A DNA stretch of 5,811 bases, taken from the NCBI GenBank assembly GCA_043748985.1, contig JAYVEG010000070.1, positions 1 through 5,811 on the forward strand. Reading direction: 5' to 3'. Positions 5,295 to 5,811 of the stretch are shown in pieces. A program made the translations under genes and the position numbers. The DNA comes from JBBROS01 sp043748985 (lineage in GTDB: Bacteria > Pseudomonadota > Alphaproteobacteria > Acetobacterales > Acetobacteraceae). The notes under the pieces were generated by a model. It had not been told where the DNA came from, did no database searches, and was given only the letters and a program-made list of their open reading frames with translations. Position 1 is the stretch's first letter. The number at the start of each line of letters is the position of its first letter.

Positions 5295-5811
5295 ATGTCG
5301 GCCACCGCAACTGTCGCCGCTCCGACCCCGATTGTGGGTCGTAACAAGCAGATTGGTTTCATCGTCGCCTGGGCCTTCTGCCTGCTGTTCTATTTCGGCC
5401 AGTATGCGCTTCGGTCCGCACCCGGCGTCATGGTGCCGGAATTGACCACCCAGTTCGGTCTGACCGCACTTGGCGTCAGCTCGCTGATCGGCCTTTACTA
5501 TTATACCTACTCGACCTTCGCGATCATCGCCGGCGCATCGCTCGACCGGCTCGGCCCGAAATACGTGATCCCTGCCGGCATCGTCGTCGCGGCGATCGGA
5601 TCGATCCTGTTCGGGATGGGCACGACGGTCAGCGCAGAAAGCGGGCGGCTGTTGCAGGGCGCCGGCTCGGCCTTCGCCTTCACCGGGGCCGTCTACCTGG
5701 CGAGCCACGGGTTCAAGGGTCGCTACCTCGCCACCGCCATCGGCTTCACGCAGATGTTCGGCATGATGGGCGGCTCGGCCGGACAATTCGCGGTCGGCCC
5801 CATGATCCATG
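5295..5811 (+). CDS. Major facilitator superfamily transporter, N-terminal part (runs off the window)
   Basis: An inner-membrane secondary transporter, of which 172 residues are visible. ATG 5295 is preceded by GGAG at 5283-5286, eight bases away. A short hydrophilic N-terminus (about 1-18) is followed by hydrophobic segments at about 19-40, 58-80, 90-110, 120-137 and 147-168, i.e. roughly the first five helices of the usual twelve. MFS motif A appears between helices 2 and 3 as GASLDRLGPKY (80-90). APGVMVPELTTQFGL follows helix 1, and RLLQGAGSAFAFTG is the helix 4 region. It is transcribed away from the hydratase/phosphotransacetylase operon and shares its intergenic operator, which suggests that the transported solute (perhaps a carboxylate or organic acid; inference) is linked to that pathway. 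The substrate cannot be told from this part. The reading frame is intact to the edge. Confidence 0.92.
   Translation, partial: MSATATVAAPTPIVGRNKQIGFIVAWAFCLLFYFGQYALRSAPGVMVPELTTQFGLTALGVSSLIGLYYYTYSTFAIIAGASLDRLGPKYVIPAGIVVAAIGSILFGMGTTVSAESGRLLQGAGSAFAFTGAVYLASHGFKGRYLATAIGFTQMFGMMGGSAGQFAVGPMIH

Noticed and set aside
5262..5810. A 182-codon minus-strand frame at the right edge
   Set aside because: It is antisense to the MFS gene, which has a good ribosome site, membrane segments and motif A. The minus frame is charged and repetitive without a domain.

Overview
This is a GC-rich bacterial chromosomal segment. The gene families and high-GC codon use fit an alphaproteobacterium, with Rhodospirillales/Acetobacterales-like as my best guess (inference). 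Most of the window is read leftward (minus strand). No RNA genes, CRISPR arrays or insertion sequences were seen.

Left edge (1-588): two gene remnants meet with their 5' ends cut off. On the minus strand, about 1-115 encodes part of an NMT1/SsuA-type ABC transporter substrate-binding protein that runs off the left edge. On the plus strand, about 115-588 encodes the C-terminal third of an MmgE/PrpD-family protein. The join looks like one deletion that removed the promoters and 5' parts of two divergent genes.

Centre (627-3477): a complete sigma-54-dependent activator (PAS, AAA+ and Fis-type HTH domains) lies downstream of a CBS-pair protein fused to an unnamed conserved C-terminal domain. The 89-base gap between them holds a perfect 14-base-arm palindrome.

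Right (3477-5156): a MaoC-like hydratase/phosphate acetyltransferase fusion gene is followed by the first ~24 codons of an acetate kinase. These run straight, and out of frame, into the last ~66 codons of a FabI-like enoyl-ACP reductase. This is what remains of a pta-ackA-fabI-type operon after an internal deletion. The intact CBS gene follows 28 bases later.

Right edge (5157-5811): a divergent intergenic region carries a near-perfect spaced inverted repeat (a likely repressor site) and a possible 36-codon leader ORF. A major facilitator superfamily transporter begins at 5295 and leaves the window.

Together the genes suggest a locus for acyl-CoA/acyl-phosphate metabolism, with a transporter, an adenylate-sensing-type CBS protein and its own enhancer-binding regulator. 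It has been eroded at two places by clean deletions. The strongest leads are the two deletion scars, the palindromic operators, and the CBS protein's unnamed C-terminal domain.
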